42,704 nt of DNA, taken from the NCBI RefSeq assembly GCF_003245365.1, contig NZ_NBIU01000016.1, forward strand, positions 1 through 42,704, read 5' to 3'. The notes beneath the pieces were generated by a model. That model ran no database searches. It was not told the origin of the DNA and saw only the letters and a program-made list of their open reading frames with translations. Made by a program: the position numbers and the translations under genes. Source of the stretch: Helicobacter valdiviensis. GTDB taxonomy: Bacteria > Campylobacterota > Campylobacteria > Campylobacterales > Helicobacteraceae. Positions within the stretch are counted from its first letter, which is position 1. Each line of letters begins with the position of its first letter. This document shows positions 1-9,264 of this stretch, one piece after another.

Positions 1-3000
1 TAATTTCTCATACTCATACTCTTATTCATTCTAAAAGAAATCATTCTTTTAGAAAAACTCTTAGTATTAGTATAGTTACTTCTATACTTTTATCTAATCA
101 AATGTTACTTGCTAATCCTAATTTACCAAGTGGAGGTAAATTTACAAATGGAAGTAGTGGAAGTATTAGTATAAGCAATGGAGCTAATTGTAAGAATTGT
201 GTGATGAATATTAAAGGAGATAATAAAAATAATGTAATTGCTTGGGGTGGAGGATTTAATATAGGTAAAGGCTATGAAGTTCATTTTGAAAAAGGAAAGA
301 ATGGAGGCAATAATTATTTAAATTTAGATTATTCTAAAAATCCTTCTACAATTGCAGGATTATTACAAGGAAACAATAATAATGTCTTTATTGTTAATCC
401 TAGTGGGGTAATAGTAACAGAGAGTGGAAGTATTAATGCTAATAAGTTTGGTATTTCTACATCTCCTATTGATACAGATACACTTAATGCTTTTAAAGAA
501 GCTAATAAAGCTAATAATGGTGTAGGTGTATTAGTGCCTTTCTCTCCTGTGTTTAAAGCAAATAGCACTAGAGGAGATATTATAAACAAAGGAAGCATTC
601 AAGCTAATGAAGTAGTAATGGTGGGGAATAGAGTAATCTTACAAGCCGGAGTAAATTTACAAGAAGATGGAAAAATAGGTGTTAATAAAATTAATGCAAA
701 TAATATTAATATAGAGGGAAATACTATTAATATTGATGTGGCTACACTAGAAAATAATCCTACTCTAAATCTAAAAGCAAATAAAGATGGAAATCTTTAT
801 CTAAGTGCTACAGGATATTATTATAATACAAATGCTTGGAATAATACATATAGCTCTTTTACAAATATTAAAGACACACATAACCAATACATTTCTATTG
901 GTAGTGATGTAGATTGGTGGCATTTTGCAAAGGGGTGGAATGAAAATAAAGATGGTAATTTTAAAAATGCAACTGATTTTAAACTTACAAGCGATATAGA
1001 TTTTCAAGGAAATAAAGGAATAGGAGTAGTAGGAAAAGATTGGCAAAACTATGCAGATTATTGCATTAATGGGCTTGGTTGCACGAGTATGATTGTGGGG
1101 GATGATTATGATAATGCTTTCACAGCCAACTTTGATGGACAAGGATATACACTAAAGAATATTAATATAGATACTACAATTACTGTGGGTTATAAACCTG
1201 AAAATGTTGGGATATTTGGATATATTAGGAAGTATAATGATAATGAAAATTCAACTATTAAAAATATCAATGTGGATTATATGGGTGGAGGGATAAAAGC
1301 TGATAATGCTAGGTTTGTAGGTAGCTTTGCTGGGTATATTGACAGTGGAATGTTTAGTAACATTGTTCTTCAAGATATTGGTGAAATGCTAGTTGAAACA
1401 ACAAGTGAGAATTTTCAAAGGATATATGCTGGAGGATTTGCAGGATATATAACAAATGGAAAGTTTGATAAAATTTCTCTTAATAAAATAAAAAGTATTT
1501 TAGTGGATAATAGGCAAGGCACTTCTTTCGTTGGAGGTTTTACAGGAAGAGTTGTGAATAAGAAAAGAGATACAAAATTAACAAACATTACAATTAGAGA
1601 TATAGACAGTATTATTGCTAAATCTGATTATGATGGGAATGGAGGTGATAGCAATGCGGGTGGATTTGTAGGATATATGGATGGAGCAGAACAAATAAAA
1701 AATATAGAGATAAGCAACATTGGGGAGATCAAGGCAGAAACTGAAGCAAAGGAAAGTTTAGCAGGAGGGTTTGCTGGAAGAATAGTAAATAGTGGAAGCA
1801 ATGTATTTTCCAATATAGTGATTAACGATATTGGGAGTATTAGTTCATTAGGAAAAAGCAAGTCATTTGCAGGTGGATTTGTTGGGCTTCTTGATAGTGC
1901 AACTTTTTTAAATATAACTCTTAATAATATAGGAAATATTTTAAGTAGTGGCAACGGTCCTTATCAAGATAGTGATGCGGGTGGTTTTGTCGGGTATATT
2001 TGGTATGCCAATAAAGGAACTTTCTCAAACATCTATATTAATTTTAAAGATAATGCTACAATTATGGCTATTTCTGAATTATATCCAGATTATGCTTATG
2101 TAGGCAAGTTTTTTGGAAACGACAATGGTAATATTTCAAGCGATAAACTCTCCAACATCCACATCTATTACAATGGAAGTAAAGAAGCACTAGATAATCC
2201 AAACTCTATAGCTAATGCTACTAATGATAAAGAAAAACCTTTTTACAATAATGGAATTACATTACACCCTTATACAGATAAGCAAGAAGACTTTATAAAT
2301 GATGTCTTAAACGATGAAGCACTAAAACAAGCAGGAATCTACAAGGATGAAAATGGTAATCTAAGTTTCTTTAAGCCTTTTGATAATAGTGGAGACAACG
2401 GAAACAATGAAGATTCCAACTTCATTGATAAAAATAAAGATGGCTTAAATGATGTAGAATTAAGCAGTGATGATTTCTCTAATAAATTAGTCAATAATAT
2501 CATTCAAGATTTACTAGATGAAAAACTCATTCTTAGTTTAGATGCCAATAAACTCTTTATTATTGCAAATGGAAAAGCAACATTAAATACAAACTATCTT
2601 AAAGGACTTCTTAGTAAATATAAAGAAGATACTAAACTCTCACAATCTCTAAACTTCCTTTTAGCATTCTATGGAGAAGAAGTAGATAATAATGGATTAG
2701 GATTAGGAAATGAATTAGCAAACAAAGATAAAAATGGAGTATGGAACACTACTAAACAAAGAGTAGAAAAAATCAAACATTCTAAACAAGAATTAGAAAA
2801 CTTTATAAAGGGTAATAATAATCCAAACTATACAGCAGGAGGATTATTAGGACTTATGAGTTTCTTTGCAGAATGGAAAGATAAATATGAGCTTTATACT
2901 TCAGGACTTGCTACAGAAGAACAAATGAAAAACTTAGAGAGTTGGTTTAAAAACAATGGAGCAAATCTAAAAGCTTACCAAGCATTATTAAAAGATAAAG

Positions 3001-3314
3001 TTCTAAAAGAATTTGCTTATGATGATATTGCTAATATAGATGTTAAAGGTTCATTAACATTTATAGGTGGAGAATGGATAGCTAATCTAAAAGAACCAGA
3101 ATACAAAGATAATGGAGGAAGTGATCAAACTATCAATTCTCCTCTAAAAGATATTAATGCTTCTATGCTAGATAAACAACAAGTAGTCTTAATAAAACCA
3201 GCAGAAGAAGAAAAAGAAACACTAGATGAAGAAAAAGGAGTGTTAAACCAAAGAACTTGTGTGGTGAGTGAAAACTTTAAGACAAATAATCCTTGTATGG
3301 CACAAAGGATATAG
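1..3314 (+). CDS. Filamentous haemagglutinin / TpsA-like exoprotein, 5' end outside window
   Basis: The frame is open from base 3, so the true start lies left of the window and the first ATG at 102 is internal. Codons 60-115 encode a hydrophobic stretch ending in LLANPNLP, which looks like the end of a signal peptide. The mature N-terminus is a TPS secretion domain: glycine/asparagine-rich beta-strands and the signature VFIVNPSGVIV (bases about 385-415), matching the NPNG-type motif of FHA and HMW1. It has an unusual CKNC pair. Bases about 1315-2130 hold eight copies of an AGGFxGYI-like unit separated by F-NI-I--IG strands, as in GLUG-type beta-helix repeats. The last residues are RTC-x11-CMAQRI, a paired-cysteine tail like the HMW1 anchor. 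Family members are exported by a TpsB pore; no tpsB is in the window. Adhesin or contact-toxin carrier is inferred. Confidence 0.85.
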   Translation, partial: ISHTHTLIHSKRNHSFRKTLSISIVTSILLSNQMLLANPNLPSGGKFTNGSSGSISISNGANCKNCVMNIKGDNKNNVIAWGGGFNIGKGYEVHFEKGKNGGNNYLNLDYSKNPSTIAGLLQGNNNNVFIVNPSGVIVTESGSINANKFGISTSPIDTDTLNAFKEANKANNGVGVLVPFSPVFKANSTRGDIINKGSIQANEVVMVGNRVILQAGVNLQEDGKIGVNKINANNINIEGNTINIDVATLENNPTLNLKANKDGNLYLSATGYYYNTNAWNNTYSSFTNIKDTHNQYISIGSDVDWWHFAKGWNENKDGNFKNATDFKLTSDIDFQGNKGIGVVGKDWQNYADYCINGLGCTSMIVGDDYDNAFTANFDGQGYTLKNINIDTTITVGYKPENVGIFGYIRKYNDNENSTIKNINVDYMGGGIKADNARFVGSFAGYIDSGMFSNIVLQDIGEMLVETTSENFQRIYAGGFAGYITNGKFDKISLNKIKSILVDNRQGTSFVGGFTGRVVNKKRDTKLTNITIRDIDSIIAKSDYDGNGGDSNAGGFVGYMDGAEQIKNIEISNIGEIKAETEAKESLAGGFAGRIVNSGSNVFSNIVINDIGSISSLGKSKSFAGGFVGLLDSATFLNITLNNIGNILSSGNGPYQDSDAGGFVGYIWYANKGTFSNIYINFKDNATIMAISELYPDYAYVGKFFGNDNGNISSDKLSNIHIYYNGSKEALDNPNSIANATNDKEKPFYNNGITLHPYTDKQEDFINDVLNDEALKQAGIYKDENGNLSFFKPFDNSGDNGNNEDSNFIDKNKDGLNDVELSSDDFSNKLVNNIIQDLLDEKLILSLDANKLFIIANGKATLNTNYLKGLLSKYKEDTKLSQSLNFLLAFYGEEVDNNGLGLGNELANKDKNGVWNTTKQRVEKIKHSKQELENFIKGNNNPNYTAGGLLGLMSFFAEWKDKYELYTSGLATEEQMKNLESWFKNNGANLKAYQALLKDKVLKEFAYDDIANIDVKGSLTFIGGEWIANLKEPEYKDNGGSDQTINSPLKDINASMLDKQQVVLIKPAEEEKETLDEEKGVLNQRTCVVSENFKTNNPCMAQRI

Positions 3315-3392
3315 AAGAAATTCGTATTGGAGTAAGCATTTAATAGATTTTAAAAATTTTATAGGGTTCGCAGATTATTTATCTAGCCTCAC

Positions 3393-3486
3393 CCTAAAAA
3401 TTTTTAAAAAACTCCTAAAGCCTTACTGCCACTACTAGAATTTAACTTTAATTCTTATAATCCTTTCAACCTCTTAAAATTTCATA
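3393..3486 (+). repeat. Direct repeat, copy 1
   Basis: About 92 bp beginning cctaaaaatttttaaaaaac and ending ctcttaaaatttca. It recurs 164 bp downstream with roughly ten differences and a 2-base length change. No reading frame is shared by the copies, so this looks non-coding. Confidence 0.85.
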
Positions 3487-3556
3487 AAAAGCTAAAGCTA
3501 TATACCGTAACTACTGGAATTTATTACATCTTTTTTATTTTTCAATTTGGTTTTAT

Positions 3557-3648
3557 CCTAAAAATTTTTAAAAAACTCCTAAAGTCTCACTGCTACTACT
3601 AGAATTTATTGAGTTCTTATAATCCTTTCAGCCTCTTAAAATTTCGTA
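3557..3648 (+). repeat. Direct repeat, copy 2
   Basis: Second copy of the 92-bp repeat. The first 28 bases are identical to copy 1. Differences cluster in the centre (tttattgag versus tttaactttaat). Strand assignment is arbitrary. Confidence 0.85.
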
Positions 3649-3991
3649 TTGTTTTTACTGTTTCTTAGGCTATTTGCTGTGCTTGTCGTATCAATGTATT
3701 ACTAGGGGATAGCTACCTTTTTAAGCTTTATAGAAAAGCTATTTGTAGTATTTAAGACTTAGTGCTGTAGAGTTTTTGTATCTATAAATTTTTTATGTTA
3801 CTAAAATATACATTTGAAAATCTTCTAAAACGCACTTGTATTTATCTTTGAATGCTTTTTGGGTTTAAAAAGTTTTAGAAAATACTTATTATTTCTTAAT
3901 AAACTTGACTATTTTCTATAAAAGTTATAGATTTACAAAGTAAATATAAAAGTTAAATAAATTTTACGCATTAAAAATAGAAAGGAAAAAG

Positions 3992-4564
3992 ATGAAAAAG
4001 CTTATTTTAGGAACACTTGTAAGTTTTGCTTTGAGTTCTGCACTTTTTGCAGGAGGGATTGACACTAAAAGTGCAAAGGTTGAGTTTGAGGGCTATAAAA
4101 CTCCTGCTATGGTAGGCACAAAAGGTAGTTTTAAGAGTGCTAAATATACTTTTGGCAAAGATGCTTCTAGTCTAAAAGGACAGCTTGAGGGTGCTAAGGC
4201 TGTGATTTCTCCAAATGATGTAGATATGGGAGAAAATAACGAAATTATCACAACTAATATTATTGAAACCTTTTTTAAAACCTTAAACGATAAAGGTGAT
4301 ATTAAAGTGATGTTTAAAAATGTCGTAGAGGGCGATAATAAAGGTGTGATTTCTGCTAAAGTTACTATTAATAAACAAAGCACAACAATTCCTCTTATTT
4401 ATACAGTAGAAGGGGATAAATTCATCGCTAAAGGACAGCTAGATTTGCACCATTTTAGCAATAGTGTAAAAGCTCTTAAAGCATTAAGTGATGTAGCACC
4501 TGGACACCAAAATATTAGTTGGTCGGTTGTGGATATTACATTTAGTGCAGATATGAAAAAATAG
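3992..4564 (+). CDS. YceI family periplasmic protein
   Basis: 190 residues, the usual YceI size. An N-terminal Sec signal peptide (MKKLILGTLVSFALSSALFA, cleavage probably before GGID) sends it to the periplasm. The body has the alternating beta-strands of the YceI lipocalin-like barrel: an early KVEFEGYKT strand, the GSFK segment, and the C-terminal WSVVDITFSADM strand. Family members bind polyisoprenoid lipids; the ligand here is unknown. The start is preceded by agaaaggaaaaag, a good ribosome binding site. It stands alone, convergent with the exporter gene downstream, and its stop codon lies within the hairpin shared with that gene. Confidence 0.9.
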   Translation: MKKLILGTLVSFALSSALFAGGIDTKSAKVEFEGYKTPAMVGTKGSFKSAKYTFGKDASSLKGQLEGAKAVISPNDVDMGENNEIITTNIIETFFKTLNDKGDIKVMFKNVVEGDNKGVISAKVTINKQSTTIPLIYTVEGDKFIAKGQLDLHHFSNSVKALKALSDVAPGHQNISWSVVDITFSADMKK

Positions 4565-4588
4565 CTATCTCCCTTTTGGGAATAGCTA
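4562..4588 (-). terminator. Intrinsic terminator shared by convergent genes
   Basis: Stem of 11 pairs with one bulged base: tagctat/atagcta, then tccc/ggga, loop tttt. Read on the minus strand it is followed by six T, so it mainly terminates the exporter transcript. Both flanking stop codons lie inside the stem. Confidence 0.75.
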
Positions 4589-5215
4589 GAAATATGCTTT
4601 AACTTCTTCTAAAACAAACATAAAAAGTCCATAGGCGATAAAAAACATAACCCCCGCACTAAAAAGATTGACAATCACCCAACTTAAAGGCTTTTTGAAA
4701 AGTTCGCTTGCTTTAAATGAGGCAAATCCTAAGCATAAAAACCAAGCACAAGAAGCGCCAATAATTCCTAAAGAAAAAAAGATTTTTTCGCTAAAATCAT
4801 AACGCAAAGAAGTTGCTCCTAAAATCACAATAGTATCCAAATAAACATGAGGATTAATAAGTGTGATGATGAGAGTTTGTAAAATTGTTTTTTGTAAAGA
4901 AGATTTTTTTTCTGCAAAGCTTAGATTTAAACTTGTAGTCTGAAAAGCAGATTTTAGAGATAAAAGCCCATAGAAAAATACAAATATAGCCCCTATAACT
5001 CCTAATAAAATCATAAAAATCTTATTTTGTGAAAGTAGTTCTCCCACTCCAAAAATTCCTAAATTTACAAGAATAATATCGCAGGCAATGCAACACAAGC
5101 ACACCCATAAAATATGGTTTTTCATAATTCCTTGTTTTAAAACAAAGAGATTTTGAGCACCAATTCCTGCAAAAAGTGAAAAAGCTAATAAAAATCCAGT
5201 AATTGCAATATCCAT
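4586..5215 (-). CDS. argO: LysE/ArgO family amino-acid exporter
   Basis: 209 residues with about six hydrophobic segments, matching LysE/ArgO exporters. The N-terminal segment has the family pattern FSLFAGIGAQNLFVLKQGI (residues about 13-31), and the central ITLINPHVYLDTIVILG (about 115-131) contains the conserved NPH. Relatives export arginine or lysine through the inner membrane; the substrate here is not shown. It starts 12 bases after the stop of the upstream 124-residue gene, so the two are probably co-transcribed. The symbol is assigned by family resemblance only. Confidence 0.8.
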   Translation of the reverse strand: MDIAITGFLLAFSLFAGIGAQNLFVLKQGIMKNHILWVCLCCIACDIILVNLGIFGVGELLSQNKIFMILLGVIGAIFVFFYGLLSLKSAFQTTSLNLSFAEKKSSLQKTILQTLIITLINPHVYLDTIVILGATSLRYDFSEKIFFSLGIIGASCAWFLCLGFASFKASELFKKPLSWVIVNLFSAGVMFFIAYGLFMFVLEEVKAYF

Positions 5216-5227
5216 TGAAGTATCCAG

Positions 5228-5602
5228 TTACTTTTTTAAACCTGAAAGAAGCAAGGCTAAAAATGAATCTTTATCTATCTTGTTTGTATTTTGAGTTTGC
5301 GAGTTTTCTAAATCTTCTAAAATTTCTAAATCTTGCTTTTCTTGAAGTTTTAAAAGATTGATAATGGCTTCTTGGCTAAGGTTAAATTCTTTTTCTAACC
5401 ATTCACTTTTTGAAAGAAAAAGCGAGCTAAACGCACTATTAGAGCTAGGAGGAATGTAGGAGTTAATATCTCCTATGGGTTTTTTTAAAGGAGGATTTTT
5501 AGGCACAGAGGCTTCTATTTGTGTTTCTTGGTTTGGGTGTGGTGGTTTTGGTTTGTGTGTAACTGTTTCTTTATAGGCTTGTGTGTCAATTTTGAACGCC
5601 AT
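5228..5602 (-). CDS. Uncharacterised 124-residue protein
   Basis: No family recognised. The N-terminal half is rich in proline, lysine and asparagine and probably disordered (KPKPPHPNQE, PKNPPLKKP). The C-terminal half is predicted helical (LSKSEWLEKEFNLSQEAI, then LLKLQEKQDLEILEDLENS). No signal peptide or membrane segment, so cytoplasmic. A strong ribosome binding site, aaaaggagcgagaaa, precedes the ATG. It is the first gene of a probable two-gene unit with the ArgO-like exporter and is divergent from hisZ. Function unknown. Confidence 0.65.
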   Translation of the reverse strand: MAFKIDTQAYKETVTHKPKPPHPNQETQIEASVPKNPPLKKPIGDINSYIPPSSNSAFSSLFLSKSEWLEKEFNLSQEAIINLLKLQEKQDLEILEDLENSQTQNTNKIDKDSFLALLLSGLKK

Positions 5603-5674
5603 TTTCTCGCTCCTTTTAAGGCAAAGTGTATTAAATGCTTATGCAATTTTACACCATAGAGGATTATATTATGC

Positions 5675-5680
5675 TATAAT
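5675..5680 (+). promoter_or_regulatory. Extended -10 promoter of the hisZ-purA operon
   Basis: tgcTATAAT is a perfect extended -10 about 34 bases upstream of the GTG of hisZ, placing a start site near 5687. No clear -35 box is seen, as is usual for Campylobacterota sigma-70 promoters. Confidence 0.7.
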
Positions 5681-5713
5681 GCTAAGTTTTGATAGAAAAA
5701 TAAGGGATAAAGC

Positions 5714-6553
5714 GTGATTTTAAGTCATGAAATACCAAAAGGCTCTAAGCTTTATTTTGGTAAGGAAGCAAAAAGAAAAAGAGAGCTAGAAAATCTTATA
5801 AGCAATCTTTTGTATCAAGATGGCTATGAGGAGATAAGCACCCCTAGCTTTGCATATTTAGAACACCAAAGAGATACGACAAGTAGGGAAGTTGTTAGGA
5901 TTGTTAATCAATACAACCAACAAATTGCTTTAAGAAATGATTCTACCATTGATACTTTACGGCTTTTAAGCCCACATATTAAGGAAGAGAAGGTGGGTAA
6001 AAAGTGGTTTTATATCCAGCCAGTTTTTACTTATCCCACAACAGAAATTAACCAAATAGGTGTAGAAAATTTTGAAAGCGATTGTGTTTTGCCACATATT
6101 CAGCTATGTTTGGAGTTTTTAAAAAAACTTTCTCTTAGCCCACTTTTGCAAATTTCAAATGCAAAAATACCTAAACTTTGCACACAAGAATTTGATGTAG
6201 AGCTAGAAGATTTTGAAAAAATCAATTTAGCAAAAATTCAAGATACCCATCCTTTTTTAAAAGCACTTATGGGGGTGCAAACTTTAAAAGATTTGGAAGT
6301 TTTATTAAAAGAAGCTCCAAATGCTTTAAAAGAAGAGCTAAAAGAGCTTTTAGAACTTGCTAAAAGCCTAGAGTATGAAAGATTGATTTTAGCACCTCTT
6401 TTTTATGCACCTATGCCTTATTATGATGGAATGCTTTTTAGGTTTTTTATGTATAATAAAACTATAATTTTAGGCGGTAGTTATAAAATCAATGATGAAA
6501 AAGCTTGTGGCTTTGGAATCTATACAGATCATTTATTAAGTATAAAGGAGTAA
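5714..6553 (+). CDS. hisZ: ATP phosphoribosyltransferase regulatory subunit
   Basis: 279 residues resembling a class II histidyl-tRNA synthetase core without the anticodon domain, as in HisZ. Early residues GSKLYFGKEAKRKRELEN are followed by a motif-2-like block: ALRNDSTIDTLRL (about 76-88), then WFYIQPVFTYPTTEINQIG (about 101-119). The C-terminus has a motif-3-like GFGIYTDHLL. HisZ activates short-form HisG in the first step of histidine synthesis, so a short hisG is expected elsewhere. The start is GTG, chosen because taagggataa gives the ribosome binding site and the N-terminus fits. purA follows 3 bases after the stop. Confidence 0.8.
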   Translation: MILSHEIPKGSKLYFGKEAKRKRELENLISNLLYQDGYEEISTPSFAYLEHQRDTTSREVVRIVNQYNQQIALRNDSTIDTLRLLSPHIKEEKVGKKWFYIQPVFTYPTTEINQIGVENFESDCVLPHIQLCLEFLKKLSLSPLLQISNAKIPKLCTQEFDVELEDFEKINLAKIQDTHPFLKALMGVQTLKDLEVLLKEAPNALKEELKELLELAKSLEYERLILAPLFYAPMPYYDGMLFRFFMYNKTIILGGSYKINDEKACGFGIYTDHLLSIKE

Positions 6554-7804
<1,251 letters not shown>

Positions 7805-7807
7805 GTA

Positions 7808-8230
7808 ATGAAGACAAAATTCACGCAACTTGTCATTCTTAATAAACGCAAGGTAGAAGAAGTAGAAATGGAGCTTCAAAAGAATGCAAAGAGCATTGAA
7901 GTTAAGCAAGGTGAAATTGATGCTTTGGTGCGGGAATTTGCGACTTTACAAGAGCCAAGAAGCGGGATTTATCAAGAGTTTTTAACCTTTTGTCATCATA
8001 AAGAAGAATATAGAAATTATATTGATGATAAGATGAGAGAATTAGCATTTTTAAAGCAAGATCGCAAAAAGCTTCAAGAAGCCTTTAAGCTTGCAAATAT
8101 TGAATATGAAAAGGCAAAATATTTAGATGAATTAGAGATTAAAAAAATGCTAGAAACTGCCAAAAGGCTTGAGGGGAAAAACCTTGATGAAATTTCTGTA
8201 ATGCTTTATGCAAATAAGGGGTTATCATGA
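7808..8230 (+). CDS. fliJ: FliJ-like flagellar export chaperone
   Basis: 140 residues, almost wholly alpha-helical coiled coil, basic and rich in K, E and L (NKRKVEEVEMELQKNAKSIE, ELAFLKQDRKKLQEAFK). It matches HP0256, the FliJ-like protein encoded immediately after purA in H. pylori. FliJ acts in the cytoplasm with the FliI ATPase and FlhA in flagellar protein export. The identification rests on coiled-coil character and position rather than on a sharp motif. Its stop overlaps the start of the next gene as ATGA, indicating translational coupling. Confidence 0.75.
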   Translation: MKTKFTQLVILNKRKVEEVEMELQKNAKSIEVKQGEIDALVREFATLQEPRSGIYQEFLTFCHHKEEYRNYIDDKMRELAFLKQDRKKLQEAFKLANIEYEKAKYLDELEIKKMLETAKRLEGKNLDEISVMLYANKGLS

Positions 8231-8826
8231 GAATTTTAATTTTAATGTTTTTTAGTATGGTGCTTAGTTTTGGTGCAGAAGTAATAGATTGTAATATTAT
8301 TTTTGAGCAAAGAAAGGGAGAGATTTTAAAGGAGCTTGATAAGATTAATGAGCAACAACAAGCTTTACAAGCCTTGCAGAGTGCGACGCAAAATATCCTA
8401 GATCAAAAGGAAGCAGAACTTAAAAAACGCGAAGAAAAAGTAGCGCAAATAGAACAAGATATTAAAAACACAGAAGAAAAAATCAATAAAATGCTAAAGA
8501 AAAATGAAGAGATTTTAAAACAAATCCAAAATGCTACAAAAACAAAAATGGGTGAAGCTTATACAAGTATGAAAGATTCAAAGTCCGCAGCAATTTTGGA
8601 GAATTTACCAGAAGGAGAGGCTGCAAATATCCTTTTTGGGTTGGATACCAAAGTAGCAAGTAAAATTTTAGCCAAGATGAATCCGCAAAAGGCAGCAAGT
8701 CTTACGCAACTTATTGTCAAAGGACCTCCTTTTACACAAGAAGAAACCAAACAAGAGCAAAAGCCACAAGCTCCACAAGAAGTTCAGGCTATGCCCCAAG
8801 AAGCACCTACAAGCAATACATTATAG
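8227..8826 (+). CDS. MotE-like periplasmic protein (MgtE N-domain-like)
   Basis: 199 residues. An N-terminal signal peptide (MRILILMFFSMVLSFGAEV) indicates the periplasm. Residues about 35-110 form a long charged coiled coil. Residues about 115-160 (AAILENLPEGEAANILFGLD, then VASKILAKMNPQKAA) match the MgtE N-terminal-like helical repeat that defines MotE family proteins. The tail is a P/Q/E-rich linker. MotE supports the flagellar stator protein MotC in other bacteria; in Helicobacter the homologue sits next to the FliJ-like gene, supporting a motility role. ATGA overlap with fliJ. Confidence 0.75.
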   Translation: MRILILMFFSMVLSFGAEVIDCNIIFEQRKGEILKELDKINEQQQALQALQSATQNILDQKEAELKKREEKVAQIEQDIKNTEEKINKMLKKNEEILKQIQNATKTKMGEAYTSMKDSKSAAILENLPEGEAANILFGLDTKVASKILAKMNPQKAASLTQLIVKGPPFTQEETKQEQKPQAPQEVQAMPQEAPTSNTL

Positions 8827-8834
8827 AGAAGAAA

Positions 8835-9263
8835 ATGTTTGAAGCTACAATTAACGCTTGTAAAAATGAGAGCATTAATCTAAGCAAATCATTAATACAG
8901 CTATTAAAAGATGAGGGGATAAGTGCAAATTATGCGGAATTTTCCCTAGAAGATAGTGGGATTTATTTTATTTTGCCTAATGGAGATAAAATTAAGGTTT
9001 TGTTCTATCAAGCAAAAATCCAAGAGAGTGCATTTAAAAGCAAAGGCGATCCTTTTGTGCATCTTTTTTCTTGCGAGGAAGTGAGGGAAAATCTAGCCAA
9101 TGAAGAGTTTAGAGCCATCTATAAAACAGAATTAAAGTTTTTTTTGGGGGTTTATTCTCATAGGGTGCAAACAAAGTTTTTTTACAATAAGCCTTTGGAG
9201 CTTTGTCCAAGTTGTAAGCAAAAGCTTTTAGGCAAAAGCCTAAAAGAGTTTATGGAGGGCTAA
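8835..9263 (+). CDS. Uncharacterised 142-residue protein with C-terminal CPSC
   Basis: Last gene of the hisZ-purA-fliJ-motE unit, 8 bases after motE. No signal peptide or membrane segment. The N-terminal part is mixed alpha/beta (SLIQLLKDEGISANYAEFSL, GIYFILPNGDKIKVLFYQAK). The C-terminus has LCPSCKQKLLGKSLKEF, a lone CxxC that could bind zinc in a dimer or act in redox. A perfect 9-bp inverted repeat (9225-9246) lies in its last codons. Function unknown; the operon suggests a flagellar link. Convergent with yeiH, with one base between the genes. Confidence 0.7.
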   Translation: MFEATINACKNESINLSKSLIQLLKDEGISANYAEFSLEDSGIYFILPNGDKIKVLFYQAKIQESAFKSKGDPFVHLFSCEEVRENLANEEFRAIYKTELKFFLGVYSHRVQTKFFYNKPLELCPSCKQKLLGKSLKEFMEG

Positions 9264-9264
9264 A

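Larger units (their letters stand above)
3315..3991. other. 677-bp non-coding stretch with degenerate repeats
   Basis: No open frame with plausible codon use or ribosome binding site was found on either strand. It holds the direct repeat described separately (3393-3486 and 3557-3648) and a third short degenerate copy near 3502-3527 (taactactggaatttatt). The stretch could be a decayed gene or an intergenic repeat element between the exoprotein and the housekeeping genes. Confidence 0.6.

Noticed and set aside
801-1954. Antisense open frames inside the exoprotein gene
   Set aside because: Shadows of the real frame, without start signals.
3361-3380. Possible tRNA fragment (ggttcg near 3365)
   Set aside because: No cloverleaf or acceptor stem could be folded around it.
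9225-9246. Perfect 9-bp hairpin at the end of the 142-residue gene as a terminator
   Set aside because: It lies in coding sequence and has no T run on either strand.
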